A stretch of 64,000 bases of DNA. Source: Paenibacillus xylanexedens. Lineage in GTDB: Bacteria; Bacillota; Bacilli; Paenibacillales; Paenibacillaceae. The notes under the pieces are model-generated. The model had not been told where the DNA came from. It saw only the letters and a list, made by a program, of their open reading frames with translations, and did not search any database. The stretch is from positions 1,178,001 through 1,242,000 of the forward strand of contig NZ_VEBF01000001.1 in the NCBI RefSeq assembly GCF_007676705.1, written 5' to 3'. Positions 44,435 to 53,331 of this stretch are shown in pieces (the first letter of the stretch is position 1; each line of letters starts with the position of its first letter). Position numbers and translations under genes: made by a program.

Positions 44435-45340
44435 ATGAAAGCACCTCTGATATCGGCTAACCCGGTGCCAAACACCGCCAAGACCAGAATATCGTCTACC
44501 CGCCGCTGGTTGAACCTGTTGCTCGTGATCGCGGGCGGAATTCTGGCCTCCGTGGGACTTGAATTGTTTTTACACCCCAATAAGATCATTATTGGAGGCA
44601 TTACAGGCATTTCCTCACTGTTCGCCCACTGGACCGAAATGAGGATTGGATTGTTCTTATTTTTATTCAATGTTCCGTTTATATTTCTGTCCTACAAGAT
44701 TGTGCAGAAGAAATTTGTACTCGTAACTGTTCTGGGTCTGGTTGTCTTTTCGATCGGTGCCATTGTGCTTCATCCCATGCCGCCACTTGTAGAGCACCCG
44801 CTGGCTGCCGCCATGTTTGGTGGTTTGTGTCTCGGACTCGGAATTGGGCTCGTCGTGCGGTATGGTGGGACACTGGATACGCTGGAAATTGGTGATCCGT
44901 CTTCCCGCCCACCCGAACGTGTATTTAGCGGAAAACGGATGCTTATCGAAAAAATAATCATGCTGTTTAACTTGTTGATACTGACAGCCGCTGGTGTTGT
45001 CTTTGGCTGGGACCAAGCGATGTATTCCGTAATCGCCTACCTTATTGCTTATGAAATGGTGTACATTGCGTTCAGGGGTTTCTCTTCCAAACGCAAAATA
45101 TGCATTTTGACCACACAAAGCTCTCAAGTTGAAAAAGCTGTACGCAAACGGCTGCGCCGTGAACCTGGAACGCTGGGAGCAGCTTCTGACTCAACACAAT
45201 TTGCTAAGGCTGAAGGATGGATCAAACAGATCCCCGGTGCACTTTATTATGAAGTACATGTCTTGGAAATGATCTGGCTAAAATCCATTGTTCGTCACAT
45301 TGATCCACATGCGGGCATTGTGACGAATCCGGAAAAATAA
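44435..45340 (+). CDS. YitT-family membrane protein with DUF2179 domain
   Basis: 301 residues. Five or six membrane helices (for example LLLVIAGGILASVGLELFL and GGLCLGLGIGLVVRYGGTLD) form the YitT domain. The C-terminal DUF2179 domain starts near 220 (KICILTTQSSQVEKAVRKRL). The transport substrate is unknown for the family. AAGGAGG precedes the ATG. The gene follows the antiporter gene by 112 bases on the same strand and may be co-transcribed. Confidence 0.88.
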   Translation: MKAPLISANPVPNTAKTRISSTRRWLNLLLVIAGGILASVGLELFLHPNKIIIGGITGISSLFAHWTEMRIGLFLFLFNVPFIFLSYKIVQKKFVLVTVLGLVVFSIGAIVLHPMPPLVEHPLAAAMFGGLCLGLGIGLVVRYGGTLDTLEIGDPSSRPPERVFSGKRMLIEKIIMLFNLLILTAAGVVFGWDQAMYSVIAYLIAYEMVYIAFRGFSSKRKICILTTQSSQVEKAVRKRLRREPGTLGAASDSTQFAKAEGWIKQIPGALYYEVHVLEMIWLKSIVRHIDPHAGIVTNPEK

Positions 45341-45410
45341 TAGCTCATGTAAGTTGAACTAAAGATATTTACACTGACACTACGATGACAGAACAACCTT
45401 CCAATCGCTG

Positions 45411-45483
45411 TTATCCCCAGATTTTTTCGATTCCCTTTTCTGAAGGGAAAAATCCGGGGATAAAGGCGAACGCTTCGCTTTTT
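45411..45483 (+). terminator. Two adjacent hairpins after the YitT-family gene
   Basis: TTATCCCC ... GGGGATAA arms (45411-45463) enclose further complementary parts (ATTTTT/AAAAAT, CCCTT/AAGGG). Next GCGAA-cgc-TTCGC-TTTTT (45466-45483) is a compact terminator. The rest of 45484-45532 shows nothing. Confidence 0.65.
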
Positions 45484-45532
45484 CAGGTTTCTTCTGTCCT
45501 CTTCGTTATCGTGTAATTTTAATTCAACATAC

Positions 45533-45597
45533 AAAAAACGCTCTCTTACCCTATGGATGAACAGTTTTGTTCAACAAGGTCAGAGAGCGTTTTTTTC
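45533..45597. terminator. Terminator of the dehydrogenase genes, usable in both directions
   Basis: AAAAAACGCTCTCT and AGAGAGCGTTTTTT form a 14-bp perfect stem around a long loop. It begins 22 bases beyond the minus-strand dehydrogenase stop. Confidence 0.9.
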
Positions 45598-45618
45598 TGT
45601 TATCAGAATTACTTAATA

Positions 45619-46632
45619 TTATAGTTCAACAATGGCTTTGACTACATGTGAATCTGGCAATAGCCATCGATCTATTGCAGAAGGTAACTCATCAAATTTC
45701 ACTCGGTGTGTGATGTACCCATCCATGCTAATTTTCTTTTTACGCAAGCTCGACAGGACATGTTCAAAATCTTCACGGGTTGCGTTTCGGCTGCCCAATA
45801 TGCTCATCTCGCGCTTGTGAAACTCAGGATCATGAAAGGTAATATCGGCCTTCACCAGTCCTACAAAAATGAGTTGACCACTATGTGCCACATACTGAAT
45901 GGCCTCATTCATGGAATTCACGTTACCCGTTGCATCGAAGACAGCCGTAGCATAGTCACCTCCCGTGATTTCAGCCACTTGCTGCACAGTACGTTCATTC
46001 GCCTGAACCAGGTCATCCGCTCCAGCCCAAGTCCGGCTGAGCTCCAGCCTGTCCAGATTACGATCAACGGCAATAACACGCGCCCCGGCCTGTTTGGCGA
46101 ATGCCATCACACCAAGTCCAATGGGACCTGCTCCTATCACAACCACATGCTCACCAGGCTTGATTCCTGCTCTCCTGACGGCATGAGCACCAATGCTTAA
46201 TGGTTCTACCATTGCCGTCTCATCCAGCGTCAAGCCTCCTGCTGAGAGCAGATGTGAGACAGGTACACTGACTCTCTCTCTCATGCCTCCGTCTACGTGC
46301 ACACCCATGACTTGCATGGACACACAGCAATTACTTTTTCCACTGCGACAAGCAACACAGTGACCGCAGTGCAGATACGGAATAATGCTTACCTGATCCC
46401 CAGGCTGTAACCCGGCAGCGTTCGGACCGATCTCTTCAATAATACCCGCCAGTTCATGACCCAGAACGCGGGGATAGGTAAAGAATGGCTGGTTGCCTTT
46501 GTACGCATGAAGATCCGTTCCACAGATACCGATCCGCCGAATTGCAACCAACGCCTCTCCTTCTGCTCGTTCCGGTTGAGGCAAGTCCTGGAGCTTCAAT
46601 TGATCTATTCCTTCACATACAATAGCCCTCAT
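45619..46632 (-). CDS. Zinc-dependent dehydrogenase, probable L-galactonate 5-dehydrogenase
   Basis: 337 residues, medium-chain dehydrogenase. The catalytic Zn site is in GICGTDLH and VLGHE; the structural Zn cysteines are in CGHCVACRSGKSNCC; the NAD-binding stretch is VVIGAGPIGLGVMAF. From memory, it strongly resembles E. coli LgoD/YjjN in GNQPFFTYPRVLGHE, IPY..C..C, GVHVDGG and DPEFHKREMSILGSRNAT. That enzyme oxidises L-galactonate to D-tagaturonate; L-gulonate-type relatives exist. The gene starts 2 bases after an L-galactose dehydrogenase-like gene, so the two enzymes probably act in sequence (inference). Confidence 0.8.
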   Translation of the reverse strand: MRAIVCEGIDQLKLQDLPQPERAEGEALVAIRRIGICGTDLHAYKGNQPFFTYPRVLGHELAGIIEEIGPNAAGLQPGDQVSIIPYLHCGHCVACRSGKSNCCVSMQVMGVHVDGGMRERVSVPVSHLLSAGGLTLDETAMVEPLSIGAHAVRRAGIKPGEHVVVIGAGPIGLGVMAFAKQAGARVIAVDRNLDRLELSRTWAGADDLVQANERTVQQVAEITGGDYATAVFDATGNVNSMNEAIQYVAHSGQLIFVGLVKADITFHDPEFHKREMSILGSRNATREDFEHVLSSLRKKKISMDGYITHRVKFDELPSAIDRWLLPDSHVVKAIVEL

Positions 46633-46634
46633 CG

Positions 46635-47606
46635 TTATTCCCCCTTGGATGCTTCTGATGTCATGTTGCTGTACTTTGTATTATATTCAGGACGTCCGCT
46701 TGACCAAGTCTCATTATGCAATGGAGCCAAAATCCGTAGCACTTCATCCAGCAGATTTTGATCTAACGGTTCTTCTATCCAGGCTGCATTATTGATAATA
46801 TTGCGCTGGTTGGCACTGCTAACCAGTGTTGTTGGAATTCGTTCATTTGCCGTGGAGAATTGCACGGCCAGCTTGGCAATGTCACTGCCTTGTTCTGCAC
46901 AGAAGCGAGCAGCCTCCAGACAAAGTTGTTTCACCCGTTCATCTGCCGGATGCCAGGCAGGAGCGCCACGAGTACTTAACAAGCCCATAGAGAGAGGCGA
47001 AGCATTCACGAGGCCAATTTCTTTCTCTTCCAACAGCGGCAGCAACGATAACAGTGAGTTATCATTCAATGCGTAATGACAGTACGAGATAATGGCGTCC
47101 GCATCGATCTGTGGCAGAACCTTTTCAAACAATGGCAAGGGCAATCCGCATATCCCCGCATGACGAATAACTCCCTGCTCTTTCAGACGCAGTAACGTCG
47201 GAAAGGCTTCTTCTACAATGATCTCTGCTGGTACAAACTCAATATCATGCAGGAATAAAATATCAATATAGTCCGTATGCAGTCGATCCAGACTCTCTTG
47301 CACACTATTCAAAATCCGCTGACGTGAAAAATCAAATTCATTTTCTCCATACCGTCCGGCTTTGGTGGATAAAATATACGAATTGCGCGGCAATCTGCGA
47401 ATGGCCTCACCCAGCACCGTCTCTGCCTTCGTCAGTCCATAGTACGGCGAAACGTCTATGTAATTCATCCCCGCATCAACGGCAGCATGTACGGTACGAA
47501 TACCTTCATCCCGATCTATATCACGAAACACGGAACCGAGTGAGGATGCTCCAAAGCTCAATACAGGTACGTCCAGTTCTGTCTTTCCCAGAATTCTTCT
47601 CTTCAT
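46635..47606 (-). CDS. Aldo/keto reductase, probable L-galactose (or L-fucose) 1-dehydrogenase
   Basis: 323 residues. The family tetrad is present: Asp and Tyr in DVSPYYG, Lys in LSTKAGRYG, His in FLHDIEF. From memory, it is close to plant L-galactose dehydrogenase along its length: FGASSLGSVF, SYCHYALNDNSLLSLLPLL, NASPLSMGLLS and WHPADE all have near-identical plant counterparts. Plant enzymes oxidise L-galactose to its 1,4-lactone; bacterial relatives also use L-fucose or D-threo-aldoses. It is the first gene of a tight two-gene unit. No kinase, lactonase or sugar transporter is adjacent. GGAAAGGGG lies about 13 bases before the ATG. Confidence 0.82.
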   Translation of the reverse strand: MKRRILGKTELDVPVLSFGASSLGSVFRDIDRDEGIRTVHAAVDAGMNYIDVSPYYGLTKAETVLGEAIRRLPRNSYILSTKAGRYGENEFDFSRQRILNSVQESLDRLHTDYIDILFLHDIEFVPAEIIVEEAFPTLLRLKEQGVIRHAGICGLPLPLFEKVLPQIDADAIISYCHYALNDNSLLSLLPLLEEKEIGLVNASPLSMGLLSTRGAPAWHPADERVKQLCLEAARFCAEQGSDIAKLAVQFSTANERIPTTLVSSANQRNIINNAAWIEEPLDQNLLDEVLRILAPLHNETWSSGRPEYNTKYSNMTSEASKGE

Positions 47607-47730
47607 CGGTTGGCTTGCCCCTTTCCAGCATGTCTGACTTCACAAGTTCCTTCTCATTGTAACAGTTCAATTTCAATATAAAATATCGGCAATTGCGTAA
47701 CATGTACTGTTTAATGACCTCGATCCGCGG

Positions 47731-47779
47731 AAAAAAACAAAAGCCCGCCGTCTCTCCAAACGGAGTAGTCAGCGGGCTT
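47731..47779 (-). terminator. Terminator of mqnC
   Basis: AAGCCCGC and GCGGGCTT pair with an internal CTCC/GGAG stem; TTTTGTTTTTTT follows on the minus strand. Confidence 0.9.
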
Positions 47780-47839
47780 GCTTCATAAATACTCATCAAA
47801 TGATCAGCATTTATTGGAATAGTATTCAAATAATTAGGA

Positions 47840-48976
47840 TTAGTTCTGCATTACGAAATCTTCATGCACGGAATTCTCTTCGTCGAACATGCGCACGATG
47901 TCATATCGGGTGTTACGTTGTGCCGGAATATAACCGGACTCCCGAATCAAACGGAGAATGGATTCAATGTTAACTTTATACGTTGCACCTGCAGCAGATA
48001 CAACGTTCTCTTCGATCATGGTGCTACCGAAGTCATTACAGCCAAATTCAAGCGACTTCTTACCGATCTCGGGACCCATCGTTACCCAAGAGGATTGAAT
48101 GTTCTTGATATTATCCAGCACCAGTCGGCTGATGGCTACAGTCTTCAAGTACTCTTCTGGCGTCTGACGCTCCAGCTTGAGATTTGTATTATCCGGTTGG
48201 AACGTCCACGGAATAAACGCCAAGAAACCTTCGGAGTCATACTTGTTCGCAATACATTCATCCTGTGCTTCACGTACACGGAGTAAGTGCAGTGCACGCT
48301 CTTCCATCGATTCACCAAGTCCGATAACCATCGTAGCGGTGGTGTTCATACCGATGCGGTGTGCCGTTTGCATAACGTCCATCCAATCCCGCCATGAACC
48401 TTTCAAACGGCTAATCTTCCGACGTGTGCGGTCATCCAGAATTTCAGCACCGCCACCAGGCAAGGAATCCAGTCCAGCTTCATGAATAGCACGTACAACC
48501 TCTTCCAAAGTAAGCCCATCGGATACTTCAACCATTTTCATAATCTCGGCAGGTGAGAAAGAGTGCATCGTGATGTTCGGGAAACGCTCCTTGATGGCTT
48601 TCAACAGGTCTGTGTAATAGCTGAAAGGCAAATTCGGATTCGTTCCGCCTTGCATCAGAATCTCGGTACCATTCACATCTTCTGTTTCCTGAATTTTCTG
48701 GAAAATGACCTCGTCTGGAAGTACGTATCCTTCCTCAGAACCAGGTCTGCGGTAGAAAGCACAAAAACGGCAGTACACATCACACACGTTCGTGTAGTTG
48801 ACGTTACGCCCAATTACGAATGTTCTGTATGGTTCAGGGTGCATGCGTTTCATAATGACATTAGCAGCTGCCCCGATTTTGTCCACTTCATTCGATTCAA
48901 ATAGCTCAATCGTGTCTTCCAAGTCTAAACGTTCGCCCCGAAGGGCTTTATCTAAGATACGGTCTACCGTACTCAT
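47840..48976 (-). CDS. mqnC: Cyclic dehypoxanthinyl futalosine synthase
   Basis: 378 residues from the ATG at 48976; GGGAGG lies 10 bases before it, and a 38-residue extension has no site. The radical-SAM cluster motif is CDVYCRFCAFYRR, preceded by the MqnC signature RNVNYTNVC. GLDSLPGGGAEILDDRTRR and AFIPWTFQPDNTNL also fit MqnC better than MqnE. The enzyme cyclises dehypoxanthinyl futalosine in the alternative menaquinone pathway, unlike the classical men route of B. subtilis. Other mqn genes are not in the window. It has its own terminator. Confidence 0.92.
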   Translation of the reverse strand: MSTVDRILDKALRGERLDLEDTIELFESNEVDKIGAAANVIMKRMHPEPYRTFVIGRNVNYTNVCDVYCRFCAFYRRPGSEEGYVLPDEVIFQKIQETEDVNGTEILMQGGTNPNLPFSYYTDLLKAIKERFPNITMHSFSPAEIMKMVEVSDGLTLEEVVRAIHEAGLDSLPGGGAEILDDRTRRKISRLKGSWRDWMDVMQTAHRIGMNTTATMVIGLGESMEERALHLLRVREAQDECIANKYDSEGFLAFIPWTFQPDNTNLKLERQTPEEYLKTVAISRLVLDNIKNIQSSWVTMGPEIGKKSLEFGCNDFGSTMIEENVVSAAGATYKVNIESILRLIRESGYIPAQRNTRYDIVRMFDEENSVHEDFVMQN

Positions 48977-49215
48977 CGTAAAAAAGCCTCCCTCATGAAG
49001 AGAAATTATATAACGATCCGTCCCGACTTGTTCAAGAAAAGCAAGTTCTGGTGGCAACATCGTATTTCTGTACTCCACATATCGTAACACAGGTTACATG
49101 TGAAAAAAAGCACCTTATGAACAGGTGCTTTAAAAATAAGTAAAAATGTTTACATATAAAATCCAATTAATTTGATATTAAATGATATGCATAGACGTAT
49201 TCCGGTACCACTTTT

Positions 49216-50388
49216 CTAGGATTCCTGAAGTGCTTGTTCCAAGTCGGCAATCAGATCATCGATGTCTTCCAAACCTACCGAGAAACGAAGCAATCCATCA
49301 GTAATGCCACGGTCACGGCGAACCTCAGCCGGCATTGCCGCATGCGACATCATCGCTGGGTAAGACAGGATGCTTTCCACAGCTCCCAAGCTTACAGCCA
49401 CAATGGGTAACTTCACCCGGTTAAGCACTGCTTTTGCCCGATCCCCTGAACCGACGTCAAACGAAACGACAGCTCCATAACCTGTTGACTGGCGCTCATG
49501 TGCCTCGCGGCCCGGATGATCCTCCAGCCCAGGATAAAAGACAGCGGCAATATCACTACGCTCATTCAGCCACGCGGCCAGTTTGGCTGTGCTCTGTTCA
49601 CTGTGAGCCATGCGAGCCCCCAAGGTTTTCATCCCGCGCATCAAAAGCCATGATTCTTGTGCCCCGAGTACTGTTCCAAGTCCATTTTGCAACTGTTTCA
49701 GCTGTATGCCAAGCGATTCCGTGCGAGCAACGGCTAACCCCGCCAACACATCACTGTGACCCCCGAGAAACTTGGTAGCACTATGTACGACGATATCCAC
49801 ACCAAGCTCAATTGGACGCTGGTAGTACGGTGTCATAAAGGTGTTATCCAGAATCGTAATCAGGTCATGTTCCTTCGACCAGTCAGTTACGGCAGCAATA
49901 TCCGTAATTCGCAGGGTCGGGTTAGACGGTGTTTCCATATAAACTGCCTTTGTATTCGGCTTGAGCGCCGCTTTTACTTCATCTATATTAGTCATGTCCA
50001 CAAAGGTCGTCTCGATCTGCATACGGCTCAATATGGAAGTAAGCAAACGATACGTACCTCCATATACGTCTTCCGTTACAATCATGTGATCTCCTGCGGA
50101 GAACATCATGAACACGCTAGAGATCGCAGCCATCCCGGATGAATAGGCGAATCCTCGTGCTCCACCCTCCAACAATGTGATGTAATCTTCCAATGCCTGA
50201 CGTGTCGGATTACCCGAACGACTGTAATCATGTTGAGGCGGATTGAAGATATCAAAATGATGGAATGTGGATGCTTGATAGATCGGTACACTGGAGGCCC
50301 CAGTCGTTTTGTCAATCTCATCGCCGAAATGGAGCAATTTCGTATCAAATTTCAACTCGGAATTCGGCTTGTTGTTGGACTCACTCAT
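49216..50388 (-). CDS. metC: Cystathionine beta-lyase (PLP-dependent)
   Basis: 390 residues, Cys/Met-metabolism PLP family. The PLP lysine is in VVHSATKFLGGHSD; YSRSGNPTR and SLGAVESILSYPAMMSH are family signatures. It cleaves cystathionine to homocysteine, pyruvate and ammonia. It overlaps the stop of the upstream metI-like gene by four bases and shares about the same fold, as in the B. subtilis metI-metC (yjcI-yjcJ) operon. It lies under the SAM riboswitch. Gamma-lyase activity cannot be excluded. Confidence 0.9.
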   Translation of the reverse strand: MSESNNKPNSELKFDTKLLHFGDEIDKTTGASSVPIYQASTFHHFDIFNPPQHDYSRSGNPTRQALEDYITLLEGGARGFAYSSGMAAISSVFMMFSAGDHMIVTEDVYGGTYRLLTSILSRMQIETTFVDMTNIDEVKAALKPNTKAVYMETPSNPTLRITDIAAVTDWSKEHDLITILDNTFMTPYYQRPIELGVDIVVHSATKFLGGHSDVLAGLAVARTESLGIQLKQLQNGLGTVLGAQESWLLMRGMKTLGARMAHSEQSTAKLAAWLNERSDIAAVFYPGLEDHPGREAHERQSTGYGAVVSFDVGSGDRAKAVLNRVKLPIVAVSLGAVESILSYPAMMSHAAMPAEVRRDRGITDGLLRFSVGLEDIDDLIADLEQALQES

Positions 50389-51572
50389 GAGTGCACGCCT
50401 CCTTCAACTTCCTGTTGTGCAGCTGTCAGCGCATTGCCGAGATCTGCAATCAGATCATCCGCATGTTCAATGCCTACGGAAAACCGGAGCAGGCGGTCAT
50501 CCACACCTATGGCATCACGAATTTCAAGCGGTATATCCGCATGAGTTTGTACTGCCGGGTAAGTCATGAGTGATTCCACTCCGCCGAGACTTTCGGCAAA
50601 AGCAATGAGTTTGATATGACGCAGCAACGGTTCAACATAACGGGCATCCTTCACTTTGAAAGAGAAGATACCTGTGTTACCGGTGGATTGTTTATTCTGT
50701 ATTTCATACCCCGGATGATCGGATAGGCCTGGATGGTACACTTCAACCACCGCTGGATGCTCAAGCAAGTATTTGGCAATGGTAAGTGCATTGTGCTGAT
50801 GACGCTCCATGCGAAGAGCTAGCGTTTTCATGCCTTTCATCAACTGATAAGAGTCACTTGGAGACAATACGGCTCCAATCGAATTATGCAGGAAAGCCAT
50901 TTCCGCGGATAATGCCTCACCCTTGGTTATGATTAATCCGGCCAGTACATCATTGTGTCCGCCCAGATATTTGGTAGCACTATGAATGATGATATCGGCA
51001 CCCAGTTCAATCGGACGTTGGAAAAATGGAGTGAGCAACGTGTTGTCAACAATGGTCAACAGGTTGTAACTTTTCGCCCAGGAAGCGACGGCTTCTACAT
51101 CGGTAATCATCATCAGCGGATTCGTCGGCGTCTCGATGAATACAGCTTTGGTATTCGGCTGACGAACATTCTCCAATGCTACAAGATCATTCGTGTCCAC
51201 ATAACTTGCGGTTACACCGAAACGAGACAAGATGCGTTCAAGCAGACGATAGGTTCCGCCATACAGATCCAGCGACACAATTAGATGATCTCCCTGACCA
51301 AACATGGCAAAGATGGTTTGCAGCGCTGCCATGCCTGAGCTACAGGCAAACCCTGCATCACCGGATTCCAGCGCTGCGGCGGCTTCTTCCAACACTTTGC
51401 GGGTTGGATTGGTTGTACGAATATAATCAAACCCCGTGCTTTGTCCAAGCTTCGGGTGGCGAAACGCAGTGGATTGATAGATCGGAAAGTTAATGGCGCC
51501 TGTTACCGGTTCATTGATGGACCCAATTTGTGCTAAGCGGCTTTCAATTTTCAACTTGTTGTTGTCTTCCAT
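50385..51572 (-). CDS. metI: Cystathionine gamma-synthase / O-acetylhomoserine thiolyase
   Basis: 395 residues, same family as the next gene. The PLP lysine is in IIHSATKYLGGHND; YIRTTNPTRKVLEEA and SLGGVESLMTYPAVQTHAD match MetI. In B. subtilis, MetI makes cystathionine (or homocysteine with sulfide) from O-acetylhomoserine, which the upstream MetA supplies. It follows metA by 24 bases with an AGGAGG site, and overlaps metC by ATGA. The three genes form a short path from homoserine to homocysteine. Confidence 0.92.
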   Translation of the reverse strand: MEDNNKLKIESRLAQIGSINEPVTGAINFPIYQSTAFRHPKLGQSTGFDYIRTTNPTRKVLEEAAAALESGDAGFACSSGMAALQTIFAMFGQGDHLIVSLDLYGGTYRLLERILSRFGVTASYVDTNDLVALENVRQPNTKAVFIETPTNPLMMITDVEAVASWAKSYNLLTIVDNTLLTPFFQRPIELGADIIIHSATKYLGGHNDVLAGLIITKGEALSAEMAFLHNSIGAVLSPSDSYQLMKGMKTLALRMERHQHNALTIAKYLLEHPAVVEVYHPGLSDHPGYEIQNKQSTGNTGIFSFKVKDARYVEPLLRHIKLIAFAESLGGVESLMTYPAVQTHADIPLEIRDAIGVDDRLLRFSVGIEHADDLIADLGNALTAAQQEVEGGVHS

Positions 51573-51596
51573 TGCTGCATCCTCCTGTGATCTCGA

Positions 51597-52514
51597 TTAG
51601 ATTTGCGGGCCAATATCGTAAGGTGTTTCCTGATACACATAGTAATTGAGCCAATTAGAGAATAATAAGTTGGCATGAGCGCGCCATGTAGCCGGTGGCA
51701 CACGGGAAGGGTCGTCATTCGGATAATAATGTCTAGGCAGCGCGATATCCAGCCCTTTCGCGGCATCCCGGTCATACTCCCACTTTAATGAGAAGGGATC
51801 ATACTCGGCATGTCCTGTGGCAAAAATCTGTTTGCCATCTTTGGTAGCAACCAGGAAGATCCCCGCTTCCTCGGATTCAGCCAAGATCTCTAATTTCTCG
51901 TTCTTTTCAATATCTTCACGTCGCACTTCCGTATGACGGGAATGCGGAACATTGAATACTTCATCGAATCCACGCAGCAACGGAACATGGGGTTTGTTGA
52001 TGGTATGCGGGAAAACGCCAAAACACTTTTCTTCAAGTGCAACCTTGGGTACGTCAAAATGGTGGTATAAACCAGCCTGGGAGGCCCAACATATGTGCAG
52101 GGTTGATGTCACATTCGTTTTGGTCCATTCGAAGATCTCCTGGATTTCATTCCAATAGTTCACGTCTTCGAAATCCATCTGCTCCACAGGAGCACCTGTG
52201 ATAATCATTCCATCGAAGCGGCGGTGCTCAATCTCATCGAACGTTTTATAGAACAAATCCAAATATTCCTGAGACGTATTCTTCGAGGTATGGGATTTGG
52301 GATGTACCAGAACGACATCTACCTGAATGGGCGTATTCCCCACCAAACGAAGCAATTGTGTTTCCGTCGTTTCCTTTGTAGGCATCAGGTTTAATATAGC
52401 GATACGGAGTGGACGAATATCCTGCTGGTATGCAGAAGTTTCATCCATGACGAAGATATTCTCTCCTTCAAGTACTTCTTTTGCTGGCAGAGTATCAGGT
52501 ATTTTGATTGGCAT
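51597..52514 (-). CDS. metA: Homoserine O-acetyltransferase (MetA family)
   Basis: 305 residues. The catalytic Cys142 is in [14 protein letters not shown], with a conserved His/Glu set near [10 protein letters not shown]. Glu111 in [13 protein letters not shown] is the residue known to select acetyl-CoA in this family; Gly there gives succinyl-CoA specificity. So this is a homoserine acetyltransferase despite the common name succinyltransferase. First gene of the metA-metI-metC operon behind a SAM-I riboswitch. AAGGAGGAG precedes the ATG. Confidence 0.94.
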   Translation of the reverse strand: MPIKIPDTLPAKEVLEGENIFVMDETSAYQQDIRPLRIAILNLMPTKETTETQLLRLVGNTPIQVDVVLVHPKSHTSKNTSQEYLDLFYKTFDEIEHRRFDGMIITGAPVEQMDFEDVNYWNEIQEIFEWTKTNVTSTLHICWASQAGLYHHFDVPKVALEEKCFGVFPHTINKPHVPLLRGFDEVFNVPHSRHTEVRREDIEKNEKLEILAESEEAGIFLVATKDGKQIFATGHAEYDPFSLKWEYDRDAAKGLDIALPRHYYPNDDPSRVPPATWRAHANLLFSNWLNYYVYQETPYDIGPQI

Positions 52515-52706
52515 GGTAAATCTAACTCCTCCTTGTGCATTGATAGATGCAGCTACCGCTGGCTTGATGTGTCCACATCAATACAGTTATAGGCTGCCAT
52601 GAGTTTGTCTACATATGTTGGATTACACGTCCATCCAAAAAAAGTTACAGACAACCTCAAGTTCCTTAGCGAAAATCACTGCTGAGAAGTCGGGGCATAT
52701 GACAAA

Positions 52707-52880
52707 GACCTTCCTCGGATTTCGAGAAAGGTCATATGTAAATAGATATGCGCCTCTCTCATCTCTCAGTTACAACAGTGCCACATGGGCACTTGGTCGC
52801 TGCAAGAATTAGCACCGTGCGGTATACCGCCGGTTGCCGGGTTTCATCGGGCCAGTCCCTCCACCTACTCTTGATAAGAT
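52707..52880 (-). promoter_or_regulatory. SAM-I riboswitch (S-box) of the methionine operon
   Basis: On the minus strand the leader begins CTTATCAAGAGTAGGTGGAG and continues with GGGACTGGCCC, GATGAAACCCGGCAACCG and a CTGAGAGATGAGAG element, the conserved S-box core. GACCTT-x-CTCG and CGAG-x-AAGGTC (52707-52733) form the terminator before a short T-tract. SAM binding should stop transcription of metA-metI-metC. The 190 bases between terminator and metA carry only the ribosome site. Confidence 0.96.
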
Positions 52881-52893
52881 TTCGCTGTATTAG

Positions 52894-52921
52894 ATTGTAA
52901 TTTAATATGGTTCACCGTCTA
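52894..52921 (-). promoter_or_regulatory. Putative promoter of the S-box methionine operon
   Basis: TAGACG (4/6, 52916-52921) and TACAAT (5/6, 52894-52899) on the minus strand, 16 bases apart. Transcription would start just before the S-box core. Confidence 0.5.
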
Positions 52922-53331
52922 CTTTATTACATTAATGCCCTCACGTCAAGTTGCAGTTCAATGTCTGCTTTCCAGATCGGAACCGTTCATCATCCGTTGT
53001 CATACACTGCCTCAGAGCGCGAAATAGACACATTTTTGCGCTTGAAAGCACCTTGTACCAGCGGTATACTAAACAAGGTGTTATAAACCCTTATGTGAGA
53101 GGTGACATATTAAATGGATGGCGACCCGAGGCCTGACTGGCAGCCGAATTCCGACAAACTGCATAGAGAATTGACATCAGCATGCCGGCAGCGGGACGTA
53201 ACTTCCGTTTGATTATAAAGTGAACGCAGCCCTGATCTCCAGGCTCCGCTGCCGACCGGCTGATTTGTTCTTTTTGCGCCCATAATGATAATATCCGCCA
53301 GCTTGGCGGGTGCAGAAGGAGTAGATTAACG
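52922..53331. other. Non-coding gap between the S-box promoter and corA
   Basis: About 410 bases between divergent units. A small hairpin, CCGCCA-gct-TGGCGG (about 53297-53311), and the corA ribosome site AAGGAG lie near its end. No gene-like frame with a ribosome site and no known riboswitch core was recognised. Confidence 0.5.
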
